DNA of 64,000 bases, from assembly GCF_900451195.1 (NCBI RefSeq), contig NZ_UGHR01000006.1, positions 62,001-126,000 of the forward strand, written 5' to 3'. The stretch is from Iodobacter fluviatilis (lineage in GTDB: Bacteria > Pseudomonadota > Gammaproteobacteria > Burkholderiales > Chitinibacteraceae). Of the stretch, positions 38,283 to 47,556 are shown piece by piece. A model generated the notes under the pieces. It worked only from the letters and a program-made list of their open reading frames with translations. It was not told the DNA's origin and did not search any database. A program made the translations under genes and the position numbers. How positions within the stretch are numbered: the stretch's first letter is position 1; every line of letters begins with the position of its first letter.

Positions 38283-38353
38283 AAACATAATTTGATTTTA
38301 AATACCCGTCAAGCTATAAACGCCCATCCTTGTATTTCAGTGGTAAAAAAAGC

Positions 38354-39112
38354 ATGGCAGAAAATGACAGGCGGCAAAGCGTTGGCTCGGCAGAAGTGGC
38401 AGCTCAAGTATTAAAAGCTTTGGCTGATCTGGCCCCGGCCACCTCGCTGACGCATCTGGCTGATTCCTTGCAAATGCCTGCCAGCAAGGTGCACCGCTAT
38501 TTGCAGGCGCTCATCACCACAGGTTTTGCCGAGCAGGACTCCAGCAGTAATCATTACGCACTCGGCCCCGAAGCCTTACGTGTAGGCCTGATTGCGCTGG
38601 GTAAAATGGACGTATTAAAAGTTGCCACGCCCTATCTTTTGAATCTGCGCGATCAGCTGAATGAAACCGTATTTTTTGCGGTATGGGGCAATAAAGGCGC
38701 AACCGTGGTGCAAGTGGAGCAGGCGCTCAGATCCATCAGCCTGATTACTCAGGTTGGATCAGTATTACCTGCGTTTAAATCGGCCACGGGCCTTGTGTTC
38801 AGCGCGTATTTGCCAGAGCAGGAGCTGCAGCTTTTATTGCAGGAAGCGGCACTTGCCAAGGCAGAAGCCATGGAAATCAATACGCTGCTGGCGGGAATAC
38901 GCAGCCAGGGCTGGCACAGCATTCAAGGCTTGCTGATCAGCGGCGTAGACGCTATTTCTGCCCCGGTATTTGATGCGCGTAGTCAGATTATTGCTGTGGT
39001 AACGGTGGTGGGCTCTTCTTCATCCACTCTGCAACCCACTGCAAAAAGCGAGCTGGTACAAAAATTATTGGCCGCCACACAAGCGATCAGCCGCAGGATG
39101 GGGGCGGCTTGA
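38354..39112 (+). CDS. IclR-family regulator of homogentisate catabolism
   Basis: A regulator of about 252 residues with an N-terminal winged helix (S-L-T-H-L-A-D-S-L-Q-M-P-A-S-K-V-H-R-Y-L) and a C-terminal IclR effector domain (V-A-T-P-Y-L-L-N-L-R-D-Q-L-N-E-T-V-F). I use the ATG at 38354; an in-frame TTG at 38330 adds eight residues. Its divergent position next to hmgA suggests an HmgR-like repressor relieved by homogentisate or a related intermediate. That is inference from context. Confidence 0.9.
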   Translation: MAENDRRQSVGSAEVAAQVLKALADLAPATSLTHLADSLQMPASKVHRYLQALITTGFAEQDSSSNHYALGPEALRVGLIALGKMDVLKVATPYLLNLRDQLNETVFFAVWGNKGATVVQVEQALRSISLITQVGSVLPAFKSATGLVFSAYLPEQELQLLLQEAALAKAEAMEINTLLAGIRSQGWHSIQGLLISGVDAISAPVFDARSQIIAVVTVVGSSSSTLQPTAKSELVQKLLAATQAISRRMGAA

Positions 39113-39130
39113 GGTGATTTCGAACGATGG

Positions 39131-39275
39131 TTAAGCCTTAAACCACACACTGTGGGCACAGCGTTTCACAGAGGAAAGCGGGTGTATTTACGATGTATGT
39201 CTTGTAAAAAGGCTATGGCGATAGTGTGTTTTACTGGGGTTCTCTGCGCCCTTTATGGTTCAAGGTTTAGCAAAG
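39131..39275. repeat. CACAGAG-type dispersed palindromic repeat, diverged full copy
   Basis: Left arm 'ccttaaaccacacactgtgg...tcacagaggaaa', right arm 'ggttctctgcgccctttatgg...ttcaaggttta' in broken form. It lies between the convergent IclR and ferredoxin genes. Confidence 0.7.
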
Positions 39276-39279
39276 CCAG

Positions 39280-39618
39280 TTAAACATAAATCGTTAAATC
39301 ACTCTTGATTTGAATATGGCAGGCCAGTCGCACCAGCTCGGGTGTATCGGGGATGGTGAGCGGGGAGCCGGCGGCCAGTCCCGCATGGCGGATCATGACG
39401 TTCCTTTCTTTGCCGCCCAGCGTCACCATATTGCCGCTGCCTGCATGCTCTAAGCGTACTTTACACGCGCCACAAGTTCCCTGACCGCAGCGCCACGCCA
39501 GTTGTAATTTGCCATCGCTGACTAATGATCTGACGGCAGAAATGAGCATGCTTTCTGCCGCAGCCTCGCATTCCAGACGGGTGGAATCTTGCAGGTTGAT
39601 GAAAGTTAATTTGTACAT
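39280..39618 (-). CDS. 2Fe-2S ferredoxin
   Basis: A 112-residue plant-type [2Fe-2S] ferredoxin. Cluster ligands are in C-G-Q-G-T-C-G-A-C (C-x4-C-x2-C) and the distant Cys of L-A-C-H-I-Q. I use the ATG at 39618 (M-Y-K-L-T-F-I); the frame extends 13 codons further without support. It stands alone, divergent from the HD-GYP gene, so its redox partner is not evident from neighbours. Confidence 0.9.
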   Translation of the reverse strand: MYKLTFINLQDSTRLECEAAAESMLISAVRSLVSDGKLQLAWRCGQGTCGACKVRLEHAGSGNMVTLGGKERNVMIRHAGLAAGSPLTIPDTPELVRLACHIQIKSDLTIYV

Positions 39619-39675
39619 GTGCGGGGAGCAACGCTTAGTTCTAAGATGAAGGAACAATCCACATTGTAACTGGCC

Positions 39676-40899
39676 ATGATCAAGAAAATACCCACAGAAG
39701 TACTAAAGATCGGTATGTATATCCATGATCTGAATGTGGACTGGATGGACCATCCCTTTTTGCGTAAGCAGTTTGTAGTTAAAACGGACGAAGATTTACA
39801 AAAAATCATCGCCTCCGGGGCTCATGAAGTTTATATCGATACCGACAGAGGGCTGGATTATGCCCATGCCCCAACTGTGGACGAAGTGAATGCATCGATT
39901 GAGGCCGAGATGGTTAAAGTCGCCACCGCCCCCGCTCCGATTATTCAGGTTTCAACAACCGAGGAAATGTCCCGCGCTAAAAAAATCCATAAGCAGGCGC
40001 ATTTGTTGGTGCGGTCTGTGATGCAGGATGCCCGTATGGGTAAAGCCATTCAAATGGACGATGTAGAAGAAGTTGTTGAGGCCATTACTGATTCTATATT
40101 GAGAAATAGCAGCGCTTTATTAGGTTTATCCGGAATTAAAGATAAAGACGAATATACCTTTTTGCATTCGGTAAGCGTGTGTACGCTGATGGTGACCTTT
40201 GCAAAAAGTATGAATTTTCCTGCGGAATTAATCCGGCAGGCGGGTATTGGTGGTTTATTGCACGATACGGGTAAAACCATGGTACCCAATGAAGTTCTGA
40301 ATAAACCCGGCAGGCTGACGGAAGCAGAATTTGAAGTGATGCGCTCTCACCCCATGGAGGGTTTTAAAATATTGTCGCAGGTGGATTCAATTGGCGAAAT
40401 TCCTTTAGAAATTACGCTGCATCATCACGAGCGCATGGATGGCAGTGGTTATCCGCATAAATTACCCGGTGAAAATATTACGCAATTAACGCAAATGGCA
40501 TCGGTGGTGGATGTATACGATGCCATTACTTCTGATCGCTGTTATCACAAGGGAATGCCTGCATCAGAAGGATTAAAAAAATTATGGGAATGGAGTAAAT
40601 TCCATTTTAATCCCACCCTTGTGCAAGCCTTTATGCGGACTGTGGGCATTTACCCCGTGGGCTCTCTGGTTAAATTAGAATCTGGCCGCCTGGCCGTTGT
40701 GCTGGAGCAAAACGAAGGTAATTTATTAATGCCAAGAGTGAAGGCTGTATTTAGCACCAAGGCCAATACTTATATCCCCCCGGTAGAAATTGATTTATCC
40801 AAACCTATGGGGCTGGGCGGAGCAGACCGTATTACCGGGCATGAATCGGCGGATAAATGGGGAATCGACGTTACCCGTTTCTTGATTCCTCCAGGGTGA
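39676..40899 (+). CDS. HD-GYP c-di-GMP phosphodiesterase
   Basis: A 407-residue protein with an N-terminal DUF3391 domain (L-K-I-G-M-Y-I-H-D-L-N at the start) and a C-terminal HD-GYP domain. The catalytic set is intact: H-S-V-S-V, H-D-T-G-K, V-P-N-E-V-L-N-K-P-G, H-H-H-E-R-M-D-G-S-G-Y-P and D-V-Y-D-A-I-T-S-D-R. It should hydrolyse c-di-GMP to pGpG or GMP. No membrane helix is visible. It is divergent from the ferredoxin gene, with only 57 bp between starts. With the EAL genes at 10-21 kb it makes several c-di-GMP proteins in one window. Confidence 0.95.
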   Translation: MIKKIPTEVLKIGMYIHDLNVDWMDHPFLRKQFVVKTDEDLQKIIASGAHEVYIDTDRGLDYAHAPTVDEVNASIEAEMVKVATAPAPIIQVSTTEEMSRAKKIHKQAHLLVRSVMQDARMGKAIQMDDVEEVVEAITDSILRNSSALLGLSGIKDKDEYTFLHSVSVCTLMVTFAKSMNFPAELIRQAGIGGLLHDTGKTMVPNEVLNKPGRLTEAEFEVMRSHPMEGFKILSQVDSIGEIPLEITLHHHERMDGSGYPHKLPGENITQLTQMASVVDVYDAITSDRCYHKGMPASEGLKKLWEWSKFHFNPTLVQAFMRTVGIYPVGSLVKLESGRLAVVLEQNEGNLLMPRVKAVFSTKANTYIPPVEIDLSKPMGLGGADRITGHESADKWGIDVTRFLIPPG

Positions 40900-40928
40900 A
40901 AGACACAGAGCACATAGAGAAAAACTTT
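40899..40928. repeat. CACAGAG-type dispersed repeat, left-half fragment
   Basis: Reads 'aaagacacagagcacatagag' in broken form, immediately after the HD-GYP stop codon. It is a short fragment of the family. Confidence 0.5.
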
Positions 40929-40996
40929 TAGGACGGGCATAGGTTTTATCGTGACCTATCTTTATCACTAAAGACAAACCACAGCAAAAAAGCCGA

Positions 40997-41078
40997 TTTT
41001 TATAGGGTGTGCAAGTTGTTTTCCTTGCGCACCGTTCTTTGGTGCACAGCGACTGCGTCGTTGTACACCCTATAAAAA
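40997..41078. repeat. GGGTGTG-type inverted repeat, copy 2
   Basis: Starts TTTTTATAGGGTGTGCA, contains TTGCGCACCGTTCTTT and GCGTCGTT, and ends TACACCCTATAAAA. The ends are inverted to each other. It shares ends and inner blocks with 8181-8305 but is shorter. Confidence 0.75.
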
Positions 41079-41144
41079 CTGATTTGCTCTGTTGATAAAG
41101 GTTTGTGCGCTGGGTCTATAGAACCTAGGGTTTTAATGCTTTGC

Positions 41145-41726
41145 TTACAGAAACTTCAACTTCCCATCCAACCGCCTCGCCATTGGCGTGCGCATTAAGA
41201 ATAACAACCCCAAGATCGCAGCATAGATAAGCGGGGTGCTTAAATCCCGTTTTACCAGCCACAGATAATGCAGCACGCCTAGGCTGGCAATCAGATACAC
41301 CAGCTTATGCAGGCGTTGCCATTGGCGTTTTAGCTTGCGGATCGCTGCCTGATTTGATGTGGCGGCCAGTGGAATCAGCAAAACAAAAGCCAAAAATCCA
41401 ACGGTTACAAAAGGGCGTTTGATCACGTCGTGCCAGATCGCGGCCGGGTCTAAGCCGTGATCGAATACAAAGAAAGTCAGCGCGTGGATAAAAGCGTAAA
41501 AAAACACATACAGCCCCAGCATGCGGCGGTAAAGCAGCAGCTTGCCATAGCCACTCAGGCGGCGCAGCGGTGTAACAGCTAGGGTAATCAGCAGGAAATT
41601 AAGCGTCCATGTGCCCGTTTGCCTGGTTAAAAACTCAATCGGATTAACCGCTTGCCCGGTAGCAAATAAGATCCAGGCCAGCGGTAGGAGGCAGGCGATA
41701 AAAAGCAGAGGTTTACTAAAGCGCAT
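41145..41726 (-). CDS. msrQ: MsrQ, heme-binding membrane subunit of the MsrPQ system
   Basis: Inner-membrane b-type heme protein (YedZ) passing quinol electrons to periplasmic MsrP. The 193 residues have about five or six helices and the expected histidines in F-I-H-A-L-T-F-F and R-L-H-K-L-V-Y-L-I-A-S-L-G-V-L-H-Y-L-W. The partner msrP is about 37 kb away at 3697-4620, whereas many genomes have them as one operon. It is divergent from proB. Confidence 0.94.
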   Translation of the reverse strand: MRFSKPLLFIACLLPLAWILFATGQAVNPIEFLTRQTGTWTLNFLLITLAVTPLRRLSGYGKLLLYRRMLGLYVFFYAFIHALTFFVFDHGLDPAAIWHDVIKRPFVTVGFLAFVLLIPLAATSNQAAIRKLKRQWQRLHKLVYLIASLGVLHYLWLVKRDLSTPLIYAAILGLLFLMRTPMARRLDGKLKFL

Positions 41727-41832
41727 TACGGCAGACTCTTAAAGTGGGGTTAGCGGTTTAGTCGTTTGATACTGCTTAATCTGATAAGCCGCCTTACCGG
41801 TATAATGCCAATCCTCGCATAAGGAAATGGCT

Positions 41833-42957
41833 ATGTCGCAGAGCATTATTCACGCCGCGCACCGAATTGTGGTGAAGGTTGGCTCCAGCTTGGTTACCAA
41901 TGAAGGCCGTGGTCTCGATCACGCCGCTCTTTTGCGCTGGGCGCAGGAGATTGCCGAAGTCTCAAAAATGGGCAAACAGGTGGTGCTGGTTTCTTCCGGC
42001 GCCATTGCAGAGGGCGTGGCACGCTTGGGCTGGTCGCAAAAGCCGACTTCCGTACACGAAAAGCAAGCTGCCGCTGCTGTCGGGCAAATGGGCTTGTGCC
42101 AAGCTTATGAGAGTGCTTTTCGCGCCTATGGTTTAAAAACTGCGCAAATTCTGCTCACGCACGAAGATTTGGCTGATCGTACCCGCTATCTCAATGCCCG
42201 CTCTACCCTGATGACGCTGCTGAATCTGGGCGTGATTCCCATTATTAATGAGAACGATACGGTGGTCACCGCCGAAATTAAATTTGGCGATAACGATACC
42301 CTTGGCGCTTTGGTGACCAATCTGATTGAGGGTGATGCGCTGATTATTCTGACCGACCAAACCGGCCTTTATACCGCTGATCCGCGCTCCAACCCTGATG
42401 CTAAGCTGGTGGAAGAAGCCGAAGCTGGGGACGCCAGCTTGGAAGATATGGCGGGCGGCGCGGGCTCCAGTGTGGGTACGGGCGGCATGTATACCAAGAT
42501 TATTGCTGCCAAGCGCGCAGCCAGAAGCGGCGCTTCTACCGTGATCGCCTGTGGTCGTGAGCATGAAGTATTAGCACGCTTAGCCCGTGGTGAGCGGATT
42601 GGTACGCAGCTGACTGCACAATCAACGCCCATCGCGGCCAAAAAACAATGGATTGCCGATCATCTGCTGCTTAAAGGCAGTGTGGTGCTGGATGCTGGTG
42701 CGGTGCGGGCGCTGCGCTTGCAAGGCTCCAGCTTGCTGCCTATTGGCGTTAAAGAAGCGCTTGGCGATTTCCTGCGCGGAGATGTGGTGAGCTGTGTGGA
42801 TTCGGCCGGGGTAGAGATTGCCCGTGGCCTAGCAAATTACAGTGCCGCCGAAACCCGCCGGATTATGCGTTTGCCCACAGGGCAAATCGAAGCGGCTCTG
42901 GGCTATATCGATGAATCAGAGCTGATCCATCGCGATAATATGGTGCTGATGGTTTAA
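41833..42957 (+). CDS. proB: Glutamate 5-kinase
   Basis: First enzyme of proline synthesis, phosphorylating glutamate. N-terminal amino-acid kinase domain: [24 protein letters not shown] and G-T-G-G-M-Y-T-K. The C-terminal PUA domain starts near residue 280. I prefer ATG 41833 over 41827 because AAGGAA at 41821-41826 abuts the earlier ATG, while its spacing to the later one is normal. No proA is adjacent. Confidence 0.95.
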   Translation: MSQSIIHAAHRIVVKVGSSLVTNEGRGLDHAALLRWAQEIAEVSKMGKQVVLVSSGAIAEGVARLGWSQKPTSVHEKQAAAAVGQMGLCQAYESAFRAYGLKTAQILLTHEDLADRTRYLNARSTLMTLLNLGVIPIINENDTVVTAEIKFGDNDTLGALVTNLIEGDALIILTDQTGLYTADPRSNPDAKLVEEAEAGDASLEDMAGGAGSSVGTGGMYTKIIAAKRAARSGASTVIACGREHEVLARLARGERIGTQLTAQSTPIAAKKQWIADHLLLKGSVVLDAGAVRALRLQGSSLLPIGVKEALGDFLRGDVVSCVDSAGVEIARGLANYSAAETRRIMRLPTGQIEAALGYIDESELIHRDNMVLMV

Positions 42958-42996
42958 TCAAGCCCGCTGTAAACCTTTGTTTATTCTTGATGGGCC

Positions 42997-43887
42997 TTAT
43001 GTAAAGGCAGGGACTAAGGATGGGTATGCTGCAGCGGCTATGCAAATTGCATCGATCAAAGCTCTCACCCTTGCTGTCTTGTATAGGTCGGGGTGAGCGA
43101 CCAGCCATACCGGATACCGTCGCCGGCGTTCTGTCCAGACGGCTTGCAGCTCAGGATATTCATGGGCAAGAAAATCAGGTAATTCTGTGATGCCAAGGCC
43201 TGAGCGGGTTGCGGCGCATAAACTAAATAGCGTATTGCAGCGCATTCCAATTTTTCCCTGATCAATACTTTCTCCTGCCAGCTGCTCAGGTTCTGACCAG
43301 CCTGTAGGCTGCAAGGGCAGTAACAGGGTGTGACCAGTGAAATGCTCTCCCCGGGCAGGCGTAGAGTGCGTGCGCCAGTAATGAGCTGAGCCATACAGCG
43401 ATACCGTAAGCTCCATCAGTTTTCGGGTAATTAACAGAGGCGATTCAGGGCGGATCGTGCGCAGGGCGATGTCTGCCTCACGCCGGTTCATATTGACTAA
43501 TTCCGCCCCTGTTAACAGCACAACTTCAATATCAGGGTGTTGTTTCTGTAGTGCTTCCACCGCTGGAATAACAAAGAATTGCGCCAGTGTATCGGTAGTG
43601 GCAATGCGTATCAGCCCGGCCAGTCTCAAATCTGAATCTTGTACCGTTTTTTGCATCGACAGTGCGGCTTCCTCCAGCCGTAATGCCTGAGGTAACAACA
43701 GGTCAGCAAAAGGCGTGGGCATCATTCCCGCCGTGGTGCGTAGAAATAAGCGAGTATTTAATTGCCGCTCCAGTGCATTCAGGCGCCTGCCTACGGTTGC
43801 CTGATCTACATCGAGCAGGTTGGCTGCGGCTGCAAGCGTTTTCATTTTGTAGATTGCCAGGAAGTAGCGAACGTTATTCCAGTCCAT
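42997..43887 (-). CDS. LysR-family regulator divergent from a lipocalin-like/MFS unit
   Basis: A regulator of about 296 residues with the LysR winged helix at the N-terminus (L-A-A-A-A-N-L-L-D-V-D-Q-A-T-V-G-R-R-L) and a substrate-binding domain. It begins M-D-W-N-N-V-R-Y-F at ATG 43887; an in-frame start at 43941 is possible. Divergent position suggests it controls the 44165-45915 genes. Confidence 0.9.
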   Translation of the reverse strand: MDWNNVRYFLAIYKMKTLAAAANLLDVDQATVGRRLNALERQLNTRLFLRTTAGMMPTPFADLLLPQALRLEEAALSMQKTVQDSDLRLAGLIRIATTDTLAQFFVIPAVEALQKQHPDIEVVLLTGAELVNMNRREADIALRTIRPESPLLITRKLMELTVSLYGSAHYWRTHSTPARGEHFTGHTLLLPLQPTGWSEPEQLAGESIDQGKIGMRCNTLFSLCAATRSGLGITELPDFLAHEYPELQAVWTERRRRYPVWLVAHPDLYKTARVRALIDAICIAAAAYPSLVPAFT

Positions 43888-44164
43888 TCCAGTCTGCCGG
43901 GGTTTGGTGTTACAGGCGCGAATGTTGATTAATTTATCCATACATCATTATTCAGCATTTGTGGATGATTGTGCCACAGTTTTTATTTATGCTTATAAAA
44001 TATTCCATTTTTTATTGATAGGTAGCTATAAAACTGCAATGCGGTCATGCAGCTTTGTCGATTCCAGTCTCTTTTATCTTCAATCTATAATTGTTTGCTT
44101 ACTTAACGCTTTGAAAAACTTGGCGTTTTTTTTGCAATATAAAAAATAATGGAGAAAGATTGAA

Positions 44165-44695
44165 GTGGTTAATTTGAAAGCAATATTGGCAGGAGCATGG
44201 GTGCTTGAGTCTTATCTGAAGCGTGCAGAGGATGGCAGTGTTGCTTTTCCTATGGGAGAACAGCCTCAGGGAATGATTATGTACACGCCAGAAGGCTATA
44301 TGTCTGTGCAAATTATGGACAGTGAGCGACCGTTTTTTGCTTCAGACAATCTGCATGAAAAAACGGCAGCAGAGTTAAGCCTTGCTGCTGCAAGTTATTT
44401 TGCATACTCAGGTTTATATGAGGTGGAAATTGAGCCTGCTGCGAATGACCTTGCAGAGCATTCTTTTAGTGGCTTAATTACGCATCATATGCAAACTAGT
44501 CTCTTTCCTAATTGGGTTGGTTGCTCATTGCTTCGCCGTCTTCATTTGCAAGGCGACAGGCTTGAACTAAGCACATGCCAGGCTTCGCCTTACCGTGGCA
44601 AGCAAATGACTACCCACTTAGTCTGGCGTAAGCGTTTTGCCGTTAAGCAGAGTGCTGAGGCTGCCGATCAGCAGTTTCGTTTGATTGCGGCATAA
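44165..44695 (+). CDS. Lipocalin-like domain protein
   Basis: A 176-residue protein resembling the lipocalin-like (lipocal_5) family: A-G-A-W-V-L-E-S-Y near residue 9, P-Q-G-M-I-M-Y-T-P-E-G-Y-M-S-V-Q-I near 34, and A-Y-S-G-L-Y-E-V-E near 78. No signal peptide is visible. The start is GTG at 44165, preceded by GGAGAAAG. The MFS gene begins 11 bp after its stop, so the two are an operon. In related loci such proteins often accompany secondary-metabolite or drug-efflux genes; here the ligand is unknown. Confidence 0.82.
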   Translation: MVNLKAILAGAWVLESYLKRAEDGSVAFPMGEQPQGMIMYTPEGYMSVQIMDSERPFFASDNLHEKTAAELSLAAASYFAYSGLYEVEIEPAANDLAEHSFSGLITHHMQTSLFPNWVGCSLLRRLHLQGDRLELSTCQASPYRGKQMTTHLVWRKRFAVKQSAEAADQQFRLIAA

Positions 44696-44706
44696 GGGAA
44701 GCATAT

Positions 44707-45915
44707 ATGCAAAAGCAGCTCCCCAATCATCCTTCTCTGGTGATGTGCTTAATTATTATGCTGTCGCCGATAGGGCAGATGGCGATCGATATTTATGTCA
44801 CCGCCTTGCCGGCAATGCGGCACGATTTTGGTGTCAGCCAACAGCAAATACAATTAAGTGTAACTGCCTATTTATTGAGTTTTGCTATTGGGCAATTGTT
44901 TTACGGGCCTCTGGCTGATGCGTGGGGAAGGAGATCTACTTTACTGCTTGGGCTTGGGCTTTATTTGCTGGGGAGTGTGCTTTTACTTTCGACGGATCAC
45001 TTTGCCTGGTTTCTTGCAGCAAGGGTGGTGCAGGGATTAGGCGTAGCTTGCGGCTCAGTAGTGATGAAGGCGCTTGCACCAGATCACTTTACAGGGAAGG
45101 AGCTGGCTCATGTGATGACGTATATGGTCATTGGCTGGGGAATGGGGCCCATTGTTGCGCCTGTACTTGGGGCCCAATTGCAAACTCATTGGGGCTGGCA
45201 GTCTTGCCTGTATTTCTTGCTTGCGTATGGTGTGGTTTTATTTTTAATTGTGTTTTTCGGGCTGAAAGAGTCTCTGAAAAAAACGGTTCCACTTAAATTA
45301 AAATTGATTATTGAAAATTCGCAGATGATTTATGCCAATCGCGAGTTTCAATTGTGTTTTTTAATTATGGGGCTTTGCTATGGCGTATTATTGAGTTTTA
45401 ATTTATGCGCACCCTTTATGGTTCAGGACGTATTGCATCGCTCACCGGTTTTTTTTGGAAATGTAGCTTTGGCAATGGGGGGCGCTTATTTCTCCGGGGT
45501 ATTTAGTAACCGGATTATTGCAGGGCGTATTGCGGCTGCCCGCCTTTGTTGCTCCGCTGCTATGATTAATATTTTCACTAGTATTGTAATGGTGGCGCTT
45601 GCATTGCAATGGGGTTTGAATCTATTCAGCCTGATTATTCCAACCCTGCTGATTACTTTTTTCTCAGGGGTCATTTTTCCGAATATGATGGCCCGCAGTG
45701 TGTCGATGTATCCTGCCTTAGCTGGGTTAGCCAGTTCTTTGCTTGGCTTTTCTCTTACACTCTGTGCTGGGGGGGTTATGTATATCTCCAGCTTATTACC
45801 GGTCGATAATTTATTGCCTCTGGCTTTACTCTATTTATTAATTGCCATTTCGTCGTGCTTGATGTTATTTCGTATCTATAGGGCAGAGCCTCACTTTGTT
45901 TTGAAGTCTGCCTGA
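44707..45915 (+). CDS. MFS drug-resistance transporter, Bcr/CflA type
   Basis: A 402-residue efflux pump with about twelve helices. The Bcr/CflA character shows in D-I-Y-V-T-A-L-P-A-M near residue 28, Q-L-F-Y-G-P-L-A-D-A-W-G-R-R (MFS motif A) and R-V-V-Q-G-L-G-V-A-C-G. Substrates of this family include bicyclomycin, chloramphenicol and sulfonamides, but the substrate here cannot be read. It is co-transcribed with the lipocalin-like gene and probably controlled by the divergent LysR protein. Confidence 0.92.
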   Translation: MQKQLPNHPSLVMCLIIMLSPIGQMAIDIYVTALPAMRHDFGVSQQQIQLSVTAYLLSFAIGQLFYGPLADAWGRRSTLLLGLGLYLLGSVLLLSTDHFAWFLAARVVQGLGVACGSVVMKALAPDHFTGKELAHVMTYMVIGWGMGPIVAPVLGAQLQTHWGWQSCLYFLLAYGVVLFLIVFFGLKESLKKTVPLKLKLIIENSQMIYANREFQLCFLIMGLCYGVLLSFNLCAPFMVQDVLHRSPVFFGNVALAMGGAYFSGVFSNRIIAGRIAAARLCCSAAMINIFTSIVMVALALQWGLNLFSLIIPTLLITFFSGVIFPNMMARSVSMYPALAGLASSLLGFSLTLCAGGVMYISSLLPVDNLLPLALLYLLIAISSCLMLFRIYRAEPHFVLKSA

Positions 45916-45934
45916 TAGCTATTTAATGAATAAT

Positions 45935-45969
45935 AATGCAGGGCATAAGCGGTTTTTATGCCCTGCATT
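45935..45969. terminator. Hairpin between convergent MFS and CNP1-like genes
   Basis: Perfect 14-bp stem AATGCAGGGCATAA / TTATGCCCTGCATT around a seven-base loop. It lies between convergent genes. The T-tract is short on both sides. Confidence 0.75.
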
Positions 45970-45989
45970 TATGGCGGAGAGTTCAGGCC

Positions 45990-46547
45990 CTAGCGAACAA
46001 TCTTAAGTGGTTCGTTCGATGTCATTGAATCGATAATTTTTTCTGCAGATGAGGGCGATCCGCCCCAGCAAAACTCTTTGGCCAGCTTGTATTGATAGCC
46101 ATTGCGCTTATCTTTAAAGATCAGCTCCCACGGGCGATTAAGGTTTTGCCACTGATCGCCGCTTAAATAGGCGTAGCTGCGGTATTGCCTAGTTTTGCAA
46201 TCAATCCCTTCAAAGCTGACATTTCTGACCTTGCTGCCCTTACTGGTTACGGCAACGGCATAGCGCACAATATCGTCTTGCCCCACAACAATGCCATCCA
46301 GTGCAATTTCAAATTTATTCATTCTGGAGTCATAATTTGCGCTGAATTCCTGCCACTTTTCGAGTTTTTTTGGGTCAGGCTTGTTGAATTCTTTTTCTTC
46401 TGGCGTGGGTAGTGGTGTGTCTTTGAGTAAGCGTGAAAATGTTGTTCCACCATCCCGCTCTATGCCCGGCGGAGTGGTATTACTGTATTCAGATGCGCTG
46501 GCAAGGCAAGGCAGGGCAAGGAGGGTAATAAGTAATAAACGTTGCAT
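45990..46547 (-). CDS. CNP1-like family protein, exported
   Basis: A 185-residue protein with a signal peptide (about 1-18, ending A-S-A) and the CNP1-like fold seen in Neisseriales and other betaproteobacteria (F-E-I-A-L-D-G-I-V-V-G-Q-D-D-I-V-R-Y-A-V). Two cysteines (in G-I-D-C-K and E-F-C-W-G) may form a disulfide in the periplasm. The function of the family is not known to me. A CDF exporter gene lies upstream on the same strand. Confidence 0.82.
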   Translation of the reverse strand: MQRLLLITLLALPCLASASEYSNTTPPGIERDGGTTFSRLLKDTPLPTPEEKEFNKPDPKKLEKWQEFSANYDSRMNKFEIALDGIVVGQDDIVRYAVAVTSKGSKVRNVSFEGIDCKTRQYRSYAYLSGDQWQNLNRPWELIFKDKRNGYQYKLAKEFCWGGSPSSAEKIIDSMTSNEPLKIVR

Positions 46548-46578
46548 ATTTATCCTGAAAATATTGTTTGTCTGCTTG

Positions 46579-47556
46579 TCAGTGTGGAATCCGGCGAATA
46601 GGGATACTACGCGTGGGACGAATACTAAACCATGTGGCCTGCAAGGTAATATGTTGTATGCCGTAATGTTCGCCCAGCATATGGTTGATATGTTGCAGCT
46701 GCAAGGGCCATGTTTCTGGTTTTTCGATCACAATATGCGCTGAAAGTGCTACTTTGCCGCCGGATATATTCCAGACATGCAGATCATTCACCTGAACAAC
46801 GCCCTTTTCAGAGGCTAGAGCGGCGCCAATTTCTTCTAGGTTTAAGTGTTGCGGCACGCCTTCCATTAAAACATGGGTGGCCTGACGAAGCAGATTCCAG
46901 GTCGATCGCAGAATCAGCATGGATACCACAACCGATAAAATCGGATCAATCGCCTTCCAGCCAGTAAAGTAAATCACCGCACCAGCGGTAATCGCCGCAA
47001 CGGATCCCAGTAAATCACCCAGCACATGGATCATTGCCGCACGGCTGTTCAGATTGTCGTGATCGTGTGATAGCTGCCATGCCGAAATGATATTCACGAC
47101 AAGACCAATCACCGCAATAATCATCACACCCATGCCGTTTACGGTCTGAGGATTCATTAAGCGGCTGACAGCTTCCACCACAATCCACACGACCAGTGCA
47201 ATCATCACCAAGCTATTGATCAGCGCGCCAATGACTTCGGCCCTGGCATAGCCATAGGAGTTGTCTGCATTGGCGGGCCGCTGGCCAATCAGATTGGCAA
47301 TCAGCGCTAAGAGCAGCGCTGCGGCGTCGGTAAACATATGGCCTGCATCTGAAATCAGCGCCAGCGAGCCGGTCATGATGCCGCCAATTAACTCCACAAT
47401 GCCAAAGCCGCCCGTGATAATCAGCGCCAGCAGCAGCCGTTTTTGCGAGCTGGGCTTGCCATGGTCGTGATGATGATGGGCGTGATCAAAGGTGTGATCA
47501 TGGTGCTCGTTATGTCCGCCTGGCTGATCGTGCGGGTGGTGGTGCTGATGTGCCAT
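46579..47556 (-). CDS. CDF zinc/cation efflux protein with His-rich N-terminus
   Basis: A 325-residue cation diffusion facilitator of the ZitB/CzcD type. The first 33 residues include 15 histidines, likely a metal-sensing tail. Six membrane helices follow, with metal-site segments S-D-A-G-H-M-F-T-D-A and H-V-L-G-D-L-L-G-S. The H-x3-D pattern in both indicates zinc preference. It starts one base before the histidine-kinase stop, so it is probably the last gene of the PepSY/cytochrome/two-component transcript. Confidence 0.94.
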   Translation of the reverse strand: MAHQHHHPHDQPGGHNEHHDHTFDHAHHHHDHGKPSSQKRLLLALIITGGFGIVELIGGIMTGSLALISDAGHMFTDAAALLLALIANLIGQRPANADNSYGYARAEVIGALINSLVMIALVVWIVVEAVSRLMNPQTVNGMGVMIIAVIGLVVNIISAWQLSHDHDNLNSRAAMIHVLGDLLGSVAAITAGAVIYFTGWKAIDPILSVVVSMLILRSTWNLLRQATHVLMEGVPQHLNLEEIGAALASEKGVVQVNDLHVWNISGGKVALSAHIVIEKPETWPLQLQHINHMLGEHYGIQHITLQATWFSIRPTRSIPIRRIPH